Assembly (NCBI GenBank): GCA_002690925.1
Contig: NZGD01000279.1
Span: 34,127 to 98,126 of the forward strand
Source: Rhodopirellula sp.
GTDB taxonomy: Bacteria > Planctomycetota > Planctomycetia > Pirellulales > Pirellulaceae
DNA length: 64,000 nt
Direction: 5' to 3'
The notes under the pieces are model-generated. The model was not told the DNA's origin. It was given only the letters and a program-made list of their open reading frames with translations, and did no database searches. A program made the position numbers and the translations under genes. Below, in pieces: positions 9,930 to 18,546 of the stretch (its first letter is position 1; every line of letters begins with the position of its first letter).

Positions 9930-11228
9930 ATGCGGCGTCGACTTTCCCAAGCGTTTTCTAAAGTTCTCTGTATCATACCTTTCTTGGCAACGACTGCCTC
10001 AGCGGTAGACTCGTGGCCGCAATGGCGAGGAGAATTTCAAAATGGTGTAGCAAGTGGAGACAAATTCCCGACCAAATGGTCTCAAGATCAGGGCATTGCA
10101 TGGCAAGCGGAGTTGCCTGGACTAGGCGGCAGCACACCCGTCACCGCCGACAAAACCGCCTATATTACATCCGGCGTACAAGGTAAAAATCAATTGCTTG
10201 CCGTTGACATGGAAACAGGCAAGCAGAAATGGACAGTATCTCTGGGAAATGATCGAGGCGGTAAGCATCGAAAAGGTAGCGGCAGCAATCCGTCCCCAGT
10301 TGTCGATGGTGATCTTATCTTTGCCTACTTCCGCAGTGGCGATCTGGCATCAGTCGACTCCAGTGGAAAAATCCGCTGGTCAAAAAATCTCCAGTCCTTG
10401 TTTGGCGAAGACACTCTCTGGTGGGATCTCGGATCGTCACCTGCACTTACAGAATCAGCGATTGTGGTTGCAGTCATGCAATCTGGCCCCAGTTACCTGG
10501 TCGCGTTCGATAAAAACACCGGTGAAGAGCTATGGAAATTTAACCGGGCCCTGAATGCTCCCGAGGAAGCTGCTCAAAGTTACTCAACACCGATTGTTGT
10601 TTCAGTCAAAGGCGAAGAGGCAATCGCAGTCATGGGTGCAGACCACTTGACGATCAACCGTGCCCGAGACGGGAAACTACTTGGTAAGCTCGGCGGCTTC
10701 AACCCAAATCAGGAGCAATACTGGCGATCTATTTCTTCGCCTGTTGCCGACGGCAACATCATTCTCTGCCCCTACGCGAGAGGAGACACGCTAACCGCAG
10801 TTAATATCGACTCCCTTAGCGACGGTAAAGGAAAAGATGCGATCCTTTGGTTTCGCGATGATCTGGGCAGTGACGTCCCCACACCCGCTGCTCACATGGG
10901 TCGTGCCTACGTCGTATCCGATGGCAAATCATCCAAAGGCACAGTCACATGCGTTAATCTCACAAATGGCCAATCAGAATGGACTGTAAAACTACCCAAG
11001 TCACGCGGCGGCTACAGCAGCTCACCGCTAGTTGCGGGCAACCACCTCTATGTGACCCAGGAAAACGGAACCACGTTCGTACTCGGACCACTCAATGAGG
11101 GCCAACCCACCATTATTTCCAAGAACATGATCGCAGATGACGAGCCCTTCACAGTCGCTAGTCCGATTCCCTACCGAGAATCCTTGCTGCTACGCAGTCG
11201 CCACAAACTCTATCGCATCACGGAGTGA
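9930..11228 (+). CDS. Secreted PQQ-type beta-propeller protein
   Basis: 432 residues, with an N-terminal signal peptide ending near TTASAVDSWPQWRG. The WPQWRG opening and repeated blade motifs (LLAVDMETGKQKWTVSLG, LVAFDKNTGEELWKF, TCVNLTNGQSEWTVKLP) identify the PQQ-like/BamB-like repeat fold common in planctomycete exported proteins. I see no catalytic residues of a quinoprotein dehydrogenase, so it is not assigned as an enzyme. A related protein is encoded at 30129-31433. Confidence 0.8.
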   Translation: MRRRLSQAFSKVLCIIPFLATTASAVDSWPQWRGEFQNGVASGDKFPTKWSQDQGIAWQAELPGLGGSTPVTADKTAYITSGVQGKNQLLAVDMETGKQKWTVSLGNDRGGKHRKGSGSNPSPVVDGDLIFAYFRSGDLASVDSSGKIRWSKNLQSLFGEDTLWWDLGSSPALTESAIVVAVMQSGPSYLVAFDKNTGEELWKFNRALNAPEEAAQSYSTPIVVSVKGEEAIAVMGADHLTINRARDGKLLGKLGGFNPNQEQYWRSISSPVADGNIILCPYARGDTLTAVNIDSLSDGKGKDAILWFRDDLGSDVPTPAAHMGRAYVVSDGKSSKGTVTCVNLTNGQSEWTVKLPKSRGGYSSSPLVAGNHLYVTQENGTTFVLGPLNEGQPTIISKNMIADDEPFTVASPIPYRESLLLRSRHKLYRITE

Positions 11229-11411
11229 AACTCTTAGCTGAGTGCCGGGACGGAACAAAGGACAATGCAGTAAAAAACGCCGTCGTCGTGAACGCCAAGA
11301 TGCTATCCACGACGTGCCACGAAAGGATCACAACCACCAGAGCAGAACCAGTTTTGGCCAAATACCAATTCAGAGTGTTGAAGAATAACACCAGTCCTGA
11401 AAAGGATCGGT

Positions 11412-13763
11412 TTAATAGTCTCTGGTGCCAAAGTAGATGCAGTTGATCACCAACATGATGCCGATGAAAAGAGAGCAACTGAAGACAGGACGAAGAATGT
11501 CATAACGCACCACTTGTTCTTCACCGGATGCATCACGCATGGTCATTGCAGACTTGCCACTTACGATTGAGCCAATCGTCTCCCCCAATTCGCCTGTCTG
11601 CGGGATCACAAAACGCAGTGGGCCAATGGCATACTTGTCGACCCGTCGCCACACGCTCAGCGATGGATTTATCTCACCCTGCTTCGATAAGTCATCGGCT
11701 TTCAGCATGTCCATCTGGTCCGTGTGATGGGCCACATAGACAAGATTTTGCTCAGCATTAAAGGTGATTGCTTCGACAGCGTTTGGGCCCACCTGCTCAC
11801 TTAATACGAATGTTTTCTCAGTATCAGACTCAGGGGTAACAAGTCTGCACCTGCCATCACTTGCAAGCAGCATGAATCGGCTATTCCCAAGACCAACAAC
11901 CGAAGTTGGCAACAAGCGATCCGAAAAATCCACCTGAGCAATTGATTCGAGTGTCTTGCTGTCAAACAGCTCAATGGGTTGTTCAGCCCGTGAAACCATC
12001 ACCACGGCCCCTGAAACCGCAATGACTCCCGCAATCGATGGATCGCCTTCCAACTCATGCTCAGCGGATTGTGTCCATGACTGGCCATCCTCGGACCGAA
12101 CAAACCGAAGCAACCTCGCTCGACTCAGAAGGTACAACTCACTCTCGCTAGCACCAACAATGACGACCGTGGGCGGGGCAACAGCCATTCCCCGTGGAAG
12201 AACCGACGTAAAACCGGTGGGCGCGACTCCCAACATGCTGCTCAAACGGCCGAGCAAACCACCCGTCAAGTCAGGTGTTTGAGGTGTCTTTTCTTTCTTT
12301 TCTTTCTTTTCTTCTTCGGCAGAATTTTCGCCCGCAGCCGCAAGAACACTCGCAATATCAGTTTGATTCAGGTTGCTTCCACTCAAAGTCAGCAAAGAAT
12401 CAGAAGCCTTGTAGAGTCGCACGGTTGCCGGTGGCAGACTCAGGCTCGGCTCTGGTTCCCAATCGTTGCCAGCACTTAACACCAACAAATCTGCCGAACC
12501 TGAACCGAACGGATTCATCCGGCCTCCCTTGGTTCTTGCTGTGAAAATCGTATCTTCATCGATGACTACAGGCGGAATGATGCGATCCATGCGGAACGCA
12601 TCGCTGCTAAAGATCTCGACCCACTCATTGGCATCTTTGTCAAACCGAATCAGACCATTGCCTTGCGTGCTGGCAAACGTCACATCTCCCACAACCGCAA
12701 TGGATTGGATCCGTGCCGGTCCTGTTACAAATCCATCAAATACTTCGCCAATGATCCCCACAACGAAACAGAACCCGCCAAACATGGTTGTGACACCAAT
12801 CGCCAAAATCGGTGATCGCCAACGCATTCCAGCAAGCACAGAGACGCTGTAAAAAACTGAGAAGAGGAAGACAGAAACAGGAATGCACCACAACAGCCTG
12901 GCATTCCATATATCAAGTCGTAACCCAGCCACGAGATACAGTCCAACAACAAGCTGAATGACACATAAGAAGACAAAGGCACAACCTCCAATGAACTTGC
13001 TGATCAAGAGCATGGATCTCGACACGGGCTTACTGAGCAGCAAGTGGAGCGAGCCAGGTTGCAACATGTCGGGGATCATGGAGGCGGTGACAAGTATTCC
13101 AAGAAAAATCAGGATGAACCCGAGCAACCAGTCAATGATGAGTCGAACAACCCACTGATTAATGATCCCCACAAAGCGTGTTTTGTCGACAGCGAGCTCG
13201 GCGGGGAAATCGAAACCGGCATAGGTGAGACTGATGGACTTGTCTGAGCGTGTTGCGAAGACCCCTGGCATAGCGGCTTCGATTCTCAGCCGCGCACGAC
13301 GACGACGCATCGATTCATCGAGCTCACCATCTGGCAATTCATCAAGTTCCCGCAGTTCAGAAAGTCGCAACGTAGACTCCCAAGCCTCTTTGTCGTACCA
13401 ACTTTCATCATCGAGACACTTGTTCAAAGCATCTGCATATTCCGAGGTCCGGAGCGTGGTCTCCCCGCCTTCGCTGACCTCAGTCAGTTCGTCAACAATT
13501 TTCTCGGGCATTGCCGCAGCTAATCGCCCCACCGCGGTGTCTACTAATTCAGGATCCTTCAAGCCCTGAGCCAGCAGCCCCCTGAGTCGACTTCGATTCT
13601 CTAGATCACGGGCCCCCCGGAATTCAGCAGTGAGATCCTCCTGGTACCCGAACGGGGCCAAGGCAGCCAAGACACACCAAATCGCCACAAACGCAATCCA
13701 CAGAACACGCGACGAGAGTGCGGCACGAAAAGAATCTCGGATGATTGCTAGATATGGTTTCAT
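11412..13763 (-). CDS. ABC-2-type permease with large beta-propeller-like insert
   Basis: 783 residues. A first membrane helix lies at about 19-38, followed by a ~165-residue charged domain. A core of four membrane segments follows at about 203-229, 252-280, 290-312 and 320-342 (containing LQPGSLHLLLSKPVSRS, typical of ABC-2 permeases). Residues about 350-750 are a soluble domain of repeated beta strands reading like WD/YVTN-type blades, with a KEKKEKKEK linker near residue 500. A last helix lies at about 762-778. It overlaps the ATPase gene by 4 bases (ATGA), so the two are coupled. Substrate unknown. The propeller-permease fusion is unusual in my experience. Confidence 0.75.
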   Translation of the reverse strand: MKPYLAIIRDSFRAALSSRVLWIAFVAIWCVLAALAPFGYQEDLTAEFRGARDLENRSRLRGLLAQGLKDPELVDTAVGRLAAAMPEKIVDELTEVSEGGETTLRTSEYADALNKCLDDESWYDKEAWESTLRLSELRELDELPDGELDESMRRRRARLRIEAAMPGVFATRSDKSISLTYAGFDFPAELAVDKTRFVGIINQWVVRLIIDWLLGFILIFLGILVTASMIPDMLQPGSLHLLLSKPVSRSMLLISKFIGGCAFVFLCVIQLVVGLYLVAGLRLDIWNARLLWCIPVSVFLFSVFYSVSVLAGMRWRSPILAIGVTTMFGGFCFVVGIIGEVFDGFVTGPARIQSIAVVGDVTFASTQGNGLIRFDKDANEWVEIFSSDAFRMDRIIPPVVIDEDTIFTARTKGGRMNPFGSGSADLLVLSAGNDWEPEPSLSLPPATVRLYKASDSLLTLSGSNLNQTDIASVLAAAGENSAEEEKKEKKEKTPQTPDLTGGLLGRLSSMLGVAPTGFTSVLPRGMAVAPPTVVIVGASESELYLLSRARLLRFVRSEDGQSWTQSAEHELEGDPSIAGVIAVSGAVVMVSRAEQPIELFDSKTLESIAQVDFSDRLLPTSVVGLGNSRFMLLASDGRCRLVTPESDTEKTFVLSEQVGPNAVEAITFNAEQNLVYVAHHTDQMDMLKADDLSKQGEINPSLSVWRRVDKYAIGPLRFVIPQTGELGETIGSIVSGKSAMTMRDASGEEQVVRYDILRPVFSCSLFIGIMLVINCIYFGTRDY

Positions 13764-14776
13764 GAGCCAGAATCCTCTTGTGTCGCTTTTCCGACTAGTT
13801 TCATGAAAGTGTCTTCCAAGCTTGGCCGCTTGACGTCGAGTCTTGTTATCGACACTCCGTCAGCCCGCACAAGATCAACAATTTGATCAACAGAATGCTG
13901 CTGACTCACCTTGCCAATGAGTCGATGTGTACCTCGGGGCGAACCATTGGGATCTAGGCCCAAACCTAAATCCGGATGACTTTCCGATGCTCCCTCGATG
14001 AACTGCTTCGCAGCATCTTCATCATCGAAACAGACGTCCAACAGAACGACATCGGCATCCTGTTTGCCAGCCAGATCGGCAATCGTGCCAGAACCTCGTA
14101 TTTCGCCGCTGGCTAGAACCGCGACGCGAGTACAGACGACTTCAACTTCCTGCAAGATATGACTATTGAGAAAGATTGTCTTGCCTGCCGCACTCAAACG
14201 CTCGATCACCTTCCTGACTTCGCTCCGGCCTACGGGGTCCAAACCGTCTGTGGGTTCATCCAGCACGAGTAAATCCGGGTCATGAATTAACGCCTGGGCT
14301 AAGCCAAGACGTTGATTCATACCCTTACTGAATCGCTTCAAAGGCTCCCGATCACGCCCTTGCAAACCAACCAGCTCCAGCAGCTCGTCGCTTCGCTTGT
14401 CGATTTGCTGCTTGGACATGTTGCTCAAGCGACCGTAAAACCTTAGCGCTGAACGAGCGGTGTGATGCCGGTCCACACGCAAAGTCTCGGGCAAATAGCC
14501 GATTTTGCTGCGAGCAAATTTAGAACCTGCCACTTTTCCGAAGACAGCCGCTTTACCTGACGTCGGGCGAACGACACCTAGCAATACTTTTACAAGCGTT
14601 GTTTTCCCGGCCCCGTTTGGACCGAGCAGGCCGAACACCTCACCACGAGCCGCCTCAAGCGATATGCCCTTCAACGCATGAACTCTGCGGCTCCCGCGAA
14701 GAGACCATTTGCTATAACACTTTGCGACGTTTTCGACGTGAACAATTGGGGTGCCAGTAGAAGATTTCGAATTCAC
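13760..14776 (-). CDS. ABC transporter ATP-binding protein
   Basis: 338 residues. This is a DrrA/CcmA-type ATPase that would energise the permease encoded directly downstream. Walker A (GPNGAGKTT), the Q-loop region, signature (FSKGMNQRLGL), Walker B (LLVLDEPTDGLDP) and the switch region (LNSHILQEVE) are all present. About 100 C-terminal residues form an accessory domain as in ABC-2 exporters of this class. The start is GTG at 14776, overlapping the preceding gene by GTGA; its own stop overlaps the permease start by ATGA. This is an operon of three genes. Confidence 0.9.
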   Translation of the reverse strand: MNSKSSTGTPIVHVENVAKCYSKWSLRGSRRVHALKGISLEAARGEVFGLLGPNGAGKTTLVKVLLGVVRPTSGKAAVFGKVAGSKFARSKIGYLPETLRVDRHHTARSALRFYGRLSNMSKQQIDKRSDELLELVGLQGRDREPLKRFSKGMNQRLGLAQALIHDPDLLVLDEPTDGLDPVGRSEVRKVIERLSAAGKTIFLNSHILQEVEVVCTRVAVLASGEIRGSGTIADLAGKQDADVVLLDVCFDDEDAAKQFIEGASESHPDLGLGLDPNGSPRGTHRLIGKVSQQHSVDQIVDLVRADGVSITRLDVKRPSLEDTFMKLVGKATQEDSGS

Positions 14777-15219
14777 GTAAGCGTCGCGATCATCAAATAG
14801 GTCAAGCTAATAACGGCCATCAAAACTACACCCAAAGCAAGCCAGCGATGAGACGGGTGGTGCCACGTTGGTTTCTGCTTTTCATCGTCATACATCTGGC
14901 GATAACGTGCACGCTGATCTTCCGACTCAAACACCGCATCTTCGAGCAATTCGTGCAATCCGAATTGAAGCGAGTACTCCACAACACCGAAAACAGTATG
15001 TCGCTGATCATAAATGTCGACTCCCCAACCCTCGAAATACCAAAGTTGGCTCCCGAAGGACTGGTCGGTCTCATGTTGATCAGCAACACAACGCTGTTGC
15101 GCAACTTCACTCCGATCAGGGCAGAACCTGCCACGGATCATCGCGCGTCTGCAGTCAAGATTGACTTGACGAATCGTTCTTTCTGAGAAGCGTCGCGTTC
15201 GGGTTTCGGCGGTCACCAT
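14773..15219 (-). CDS. Small protein with one C-terminal membrane helix, first gene of ABC operon
   Basis: About 148 residues from the ATG at 15219, which has GGAG four bases upstream; a longer frame to 15288 exists. The first ~125 residues are soluble, Arg-rich at the start and acidic later (LLEDAVFESEDQRARYRQMYDDE). A single membrane helix ends the protein (WLALGVVLMAVISLTYLMIA). I do not recognise the family. The 4-base overlap with the ATPase gene suggests it is an accessory subunit of that transporter. It is divergent from the histidine kinase gene. Confidence 0.55.
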   Translation of the reverse strand: MVTAETRTRRFSERTIRQVNLDCRRAMIRGRFCPDRSEVAQQRCVADQHETDQSFGSQLWYFEGWGVDIYDQRHTVFGVVEYSLQFGLHELLEDAVFESEDQRARYRQMYDDEKQKPTWHHPSHRWLALGVVLMAVISLTYLMIATLT

Positions 15220-15514
15220 CACTCTCCGTTCAACCAAACTAACACAGCGTGTTTGCGGTATTATTACGCTTCGGCGAGCCTTCGTCACGCCCCAAGTGTG
15301 CTAAATGCCTAGAGTTACACGAAATAGCCGAGCGAATTGATTCTGATTCCGGAGAAAAGGCAATCCGTTACATTGTGTTACCAAAGTCCTCGACTCATGA
15401 ACTCCATCGAGAACTTCACCCCATACTGAACTTTTGTCTGCACACTTCCTCAAATATCTCCACGACGTCGAACTCTGCATTTCAATCCACATCTCGCCCT
15501 CAAATGACTTAACC

Positions 15515-16471
15515 ATGCTTGAACGCCGCAGTCTGAAAGCCCCTATCACGCTCGGGGTTGTCATGATCGTGCTGGTTGTTGTTTTGGCCGGCGTATGGAT
15601 TCTGGGCAATGTGCTGGGAGCAACCGGAAATCTCGAATCCTCGGTTGCTTTTTGGGTGATCCTCTCCACGGGAACCGTACTTCTCATTGGTGTTCTCGCT
15701 GGTGTGATCGCGTACTTAACGCTAACCGTCAAGGCATTCAAACTGAACCAGCGGCAGTCCAACTTCATTGACGCTGTCACCCATGAACTCAAAAGCCCAA
15801 TCGCGTCATTGAAACTGTATTTACAAACCATGACCCGACACAGTGTTGATGCCCAACAACAAGAAGACTTTCACCAGTTTATGCTGGAGGATGTCGAGCG
15901 ACTTGATCTGCTGATCAACCACCTCTTGGATGCGGCACGCATCGACCGGGGTGGTGATGTTGCCGACGACGAAGTGGTTCATCTCGATGAACTTCTCAAG
16001 CAGTGTGGATCGGCGACTTGTGTCCGCTATCGGTTGCCAGAAGAAACTGTCACCATTGAGTGCGGGAAAATTAAGCTAAGAAGTCGGTTGATACAGCTAG
16101 AAATTCTCTTCCGAAATCTGATTGATAATGCTGTCAAATACTCCAGCTCTCAACCTGAGGTGAAAATCCAAGTACAGCTGACAGATGATCAGAATGTAGT
16201 TGTCTCCATCATTGACAACGGTCCCGGCATTCCAGCCAACCAAAGACGTAAGATTTTCGGGCGTTTCATCCGCCTTGGCAATGAACTGGAACGCAGCACT
16301 CCGGGCACCGGCCTAGGACTCTATTTGGTGCGAAATGTAGTCAAGAGCCTGGGAGGATCGATTCGCCTGCAAGACCGAGAAACCGGCACTGGAACAAAGT
16401 TTGAAGTGACGCTCGACGGCGTCATTCCCGCAGAGCCGCCAGGCAACCTAGAGACAAGTCACGCAAATTAA
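15515..16471 (+). CDS. Two-component sensor histidine kinase
   Basis: 318 residues from the ATG at 15515 (MLERRSLK). Two membrane helices (about 10-33 and 43-68) are separated by only ~10 residues, so there is no real periplasmic sensor domain. HisKA follows with the phospho-acceptor His in FIDAVTHELKSPIASL. HATPase_c has the N box (RNLIDNAVKYS), G1 (DNGPGIP), F box (GRFIRLG) and G2 (GTGLGLYLV). The partner regulator starts 18 bases after the stop. With so short a loop, the signal may be sensed within the membrane, as in cell-envelope stress kinases. Confidence 0.9.
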   Translation: MLERRSLKAPITLGVVMIVLVVVLAGVWILGNVLGATGNLESSVAFWVILSTGTVLLIGVLAGVIAYLTLTVKAFKLNQRQSNFIDAVTHELKSPIASLKLYLQTMTRHSVDAQQQEDFHQFMLEDVERLDLLINHLLDAARIDRGGDVADDEVVHLDELLKQCGSATCVRYRLPEETVTIECGKIKLRSRLIQLEILFRNLIDNAVKYSSSQPEVKIQVQLTDDQNVVVSIIDNGPGIPANQRRKIFGRFIRLGNELERSTPGTGLGLYLVRNVVKSLGGSIRLQDRETGTGTKFEVTLDGVIPAEPPGNLETSHAN

Positions 16472-16489
16472 TTTGAGAATGAGACTGTC

Positions 16490-17350
16490 ATGCGTCAACA
16501 CATCCTCGTCGTTGAAGACGAAAAACATCTCGGAGTCGGCATCAAGTACAACCTTGAGGCCGAAAATTATCGTGTCACACTTGTCGAAGATGGTGCCACT
16601 GCGTTACGCATCGTCAACAACAGCGGTGATTCAATCGACCTCATTGTTCTGGACCTTATGCTGCCTGGCTTGAGTGGTTACACCGTTTGCGAAACGATCC
16701 GCGATGCAGGAGTGACGATTCCGGTTCTGATGCTCTCAGCGAGAACTCTCGCCGAAGATCGGACGCGCGGTTTTGATGTCGGCGCAAACCAATACATGAG
16801 CAAGCCATTTGAATTAGACGAACTTCTAAGTCGCATCAAGAATTTGCTTCAAATTGGTCGAAGCAAAACAGCGCCTGTAAAAGTCATCAAGACACCCGAT
16901 GCGATTGTCGAACTTGATTTCGGCAACATCAAAGTCAATTTCGAAACACATGAAGTGACCGTCTCCGACCAAGCTGTGCGGATGACTCCAAAGGAATTGA
17001 AATTGCTCAAATACTTTGCGGAACACAAAGATCGAGTTATCAGCCGAAACGAATTGCTAACGGAAGTCTGGGATTTACCCGGCAATATTCAAACAAGAGC
17101 CGTCGACCAGTTCATCGCACGATTACGAAAAATCATCGAACCCGACACGACAACTCCTGTCCACCTACTGACCATCCGAGATGCCGGATACCGATTCATC
17201 CAGCATCCTGCCAACTCCTCCGAAGCCGAAAATCCCGAAGAAAACTCCAGCGCCGAAAAGAGCAGACGGGATACCAAAACGTCTACGCTGAACGATGAGA
17301 AACCGCCACGCAGCGAAGAGGGTCCCACAGGCCCTGCGGAAGAACCCTGA
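16490..17350 (+). CDS. OmpR/PhoB-family response regulator
   Basis: 286 residues. The receiver domain has the phospho-acceptor Asp in LIVLDLMLPG, the Thr/Ser switch in LMLSAR and Lys in MSKPFELDE. The winged-helix DNA-binding domain carries MTPKELKLLKYFAEHKDRV and RAVDQFIARLRK, ending LTIRDAGYRF. About 45 charged residues (Glu/Ser/Pro-rich) extend beyond the usual end. It is co-transcribed with the kinase at 15515-16471. Targets are unknown; the divergent ABC operon next to the kinase is a candidate. Confidence 0.93.
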   Translation: MRQHILVVEDEKHLGVGIKYNLEAENYRVTLVEDGATALRIVNNSGDSIDLIVLDLMLPGLSGYTVCETIRDAGVTIPVLMLSARTLAEDRTRGFDVGANQYMSKPFELDELLSRIKNLLQIGRSKTAPVKVIKTPDAIVELDFGNIKVNFETHEVTVSDQAVRMTPKELKLLKYFAEHKDRVISRNELLTEVWDLPGNIQTRAVDQFIARLRKIIEPDTTTPVHLLTIRDAGYRFIQHPANSSEAENPEENSSAEKSRRDTKTSTLNDEKPPRSEEGPTGPAEEP

Positions 17351-17476
17351 GCCAATACCCGATGATAAATTTGCTGCCAGCAAAGTAAGCATTCACAACT
17401 CGAGCGTTGCAATCACATTTTGGCTAGCGTAGGTAAACTCGCTTGTGGTGCCGCATGCAAAAAGCCTGCAGCGGCA

Positions 17477-17529
17477 AACGTGCTACCAACACAACGTGCT
17501 ACCAACACAACGTGCTGGCAACACAACGT
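17477..17529. repeat. 16-bp tandem repeat, 3.3 copies
   Basis: The unit AACGTGCTACCAACAC occurs at 17477-17492 and 17493-17508. A third copy with two changes is at 17509-17524 and a 5-base remnant follows. The array is intergenic and does not resemble a CRISPR array, as there are no spacers. Confidence 0.85.
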
Positions 17530-17622
17530 CCCTGGCGTGCAAGCTTTGATCCCAAAACAGAGATCGAAGTAAAATTGCAACACACCAGCGGCAACCAGAT
17601 TAAATGTCGGCGCATAAAAAAA

Positions 17623-17683
17623 GCTCCCGGAAAGTACGTTGTCCTAGGGGGGCGGAGGACGACGCGCTTGAAATCCCGGGAGC
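17623..17683 (+). ncRNA. Long two-part hairpin, candidate structured RNA
   Basis: The outer stem GCTCCCGG (17623-17630) pairs perfectly with CCGGGAGC (17676-17683). The inner stem GTACGTTGTCCT (17634-17645) pairs with AGGACGACGCGC (17656-17667) with one mismatch and two positions that are G-U pairs only if the plus strand is transcribed. The loop is G-rich (AGGGGGGCGG) and, with the inner stem, contains a GGAGG motif. There is no U tract, so it is not an obvious terminator. It matches no RNA family I can name. Confidence 0.4.
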
Positions 17684-18031
17684 CGGTGGATTGGAGTTCG
17701 ATATAGAATCCGGCATCCTTGCCATCACTGATCGAACGCTCTTCTATTCCAATACTACTGTCGCATGCCCACATCCGTGTGAACAAAAAACAGTTTGTCC
17801 GCAGCAACTGACGAGTCAATTACCAATGCAGAACCGTCTTGAAATTGAAAACCAAATGTTGGGTGTTTGTTGCCAATCACTCAACATGTTTCAAAGGATA
17901 GGAGGTTGCATTTCCGAAGGTCAAGATGGATTAGCAACCGAAATCATTTTTTTTCAAGACTGAAAGTTTCACAGTGAAATGCGAGCATCACGTACTCGAC
18001 AATCCTAATCAAATCCGTTACTGAAAAAACG

Positions 18032-18511
18032 TTATATGCCGAGCATTTCCATTGGTTCCATGATACTGCCCTGACTCATCGCATCCTGCAATGCTCGTGA
18101 AACGATCCCATTAAAATCTTCTCACTGAAGAGCTTCCGCAAGTCCAACACGCACCGGATGAACCTAATCATCCGAGGCTTTGATACCCAACGACGTGATC
18201 ACCTGGCAAATTTGCCCGCAACGTTGACGTGCCAAGCCTGCACTCACGCTCGGCATGCAGACTAGCAACGTTGTGTCGTCAATCGCTCCGAGCCTGTCTA
18301 CTGACCTTACTGGCATTCGAACCACCTGCAGGATCGAACGAACGGAGGAGTCACTCAGGCCTGAATCGCACGCCACTGCCATCAAATGAACCGAAACAGA
18401 CTCTTGCGTTTGCCTACGAATGTTGTTGAATGATTTTTCTAGTGAGGATCGATTTCCAACGAAGCAAAGACTCCGTTGCGTTTGACCGACCTGAGAACAG
18501 CAGTGTCTCCC
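18032..18511 (-). pseudogene. Decayed GGDEF-like domain gene
   Basis: One minus-strand frame reads from just below a TGA at 18512-18514 to a TAA at 18032-18034, broken by TAG at 18164-18166 and TGA at 18122-18124. The predicted peptide keeps the rhythm of a GGDEF-type domain: SVSVHLMAVA (first strand), VRSVDRLGAIDDTTLLVCMP (strand-turn-strand, with IDDTT where GG(D/E)EF would be), VHPVRVGLAEAL (the SIG(V/I)A strand), and a final helix EDFNGIVSRALQDAMSQG. No start codon is visible. It lies directly downstream of the diguanylate cyclase-like gene but in a different frame, so it is a remnant of a separate gene rather than its tail. Confidence 0.5.
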
Positions 18512-18546
18512 TCACCTCGATCCGATCCTGAATCGATGGGTGACGA

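Larger units (their letters stand above)
17351..18031. other. Gene-poor interval
   Basis: About 680 bases between the response regulator and a decayed gene. It holds the 16-bp tandem repeat at 17477-17529 and the hairpin at 17623-17683. Open frames here (for example 17604-17963) have no recognisable domain or plausible ribosome site, so I call no gene. Confidence 0.5.

Noticed and set aside
12285..12312. CTTT-rich simple repeat as a regulatory tract
   Set aside because: It lies inside the permease gene and encodes its Lys/Glu linker.
17477..17529. Short repeat array as a CRISPR
   Set aside because: Copies abut with no spacers, and no cas genes are in the window.
17604..17963. 119-codon plus-strand frame
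   Set aside because: It runs through the hairpin, has no ribosome site and matches no domain pattern.
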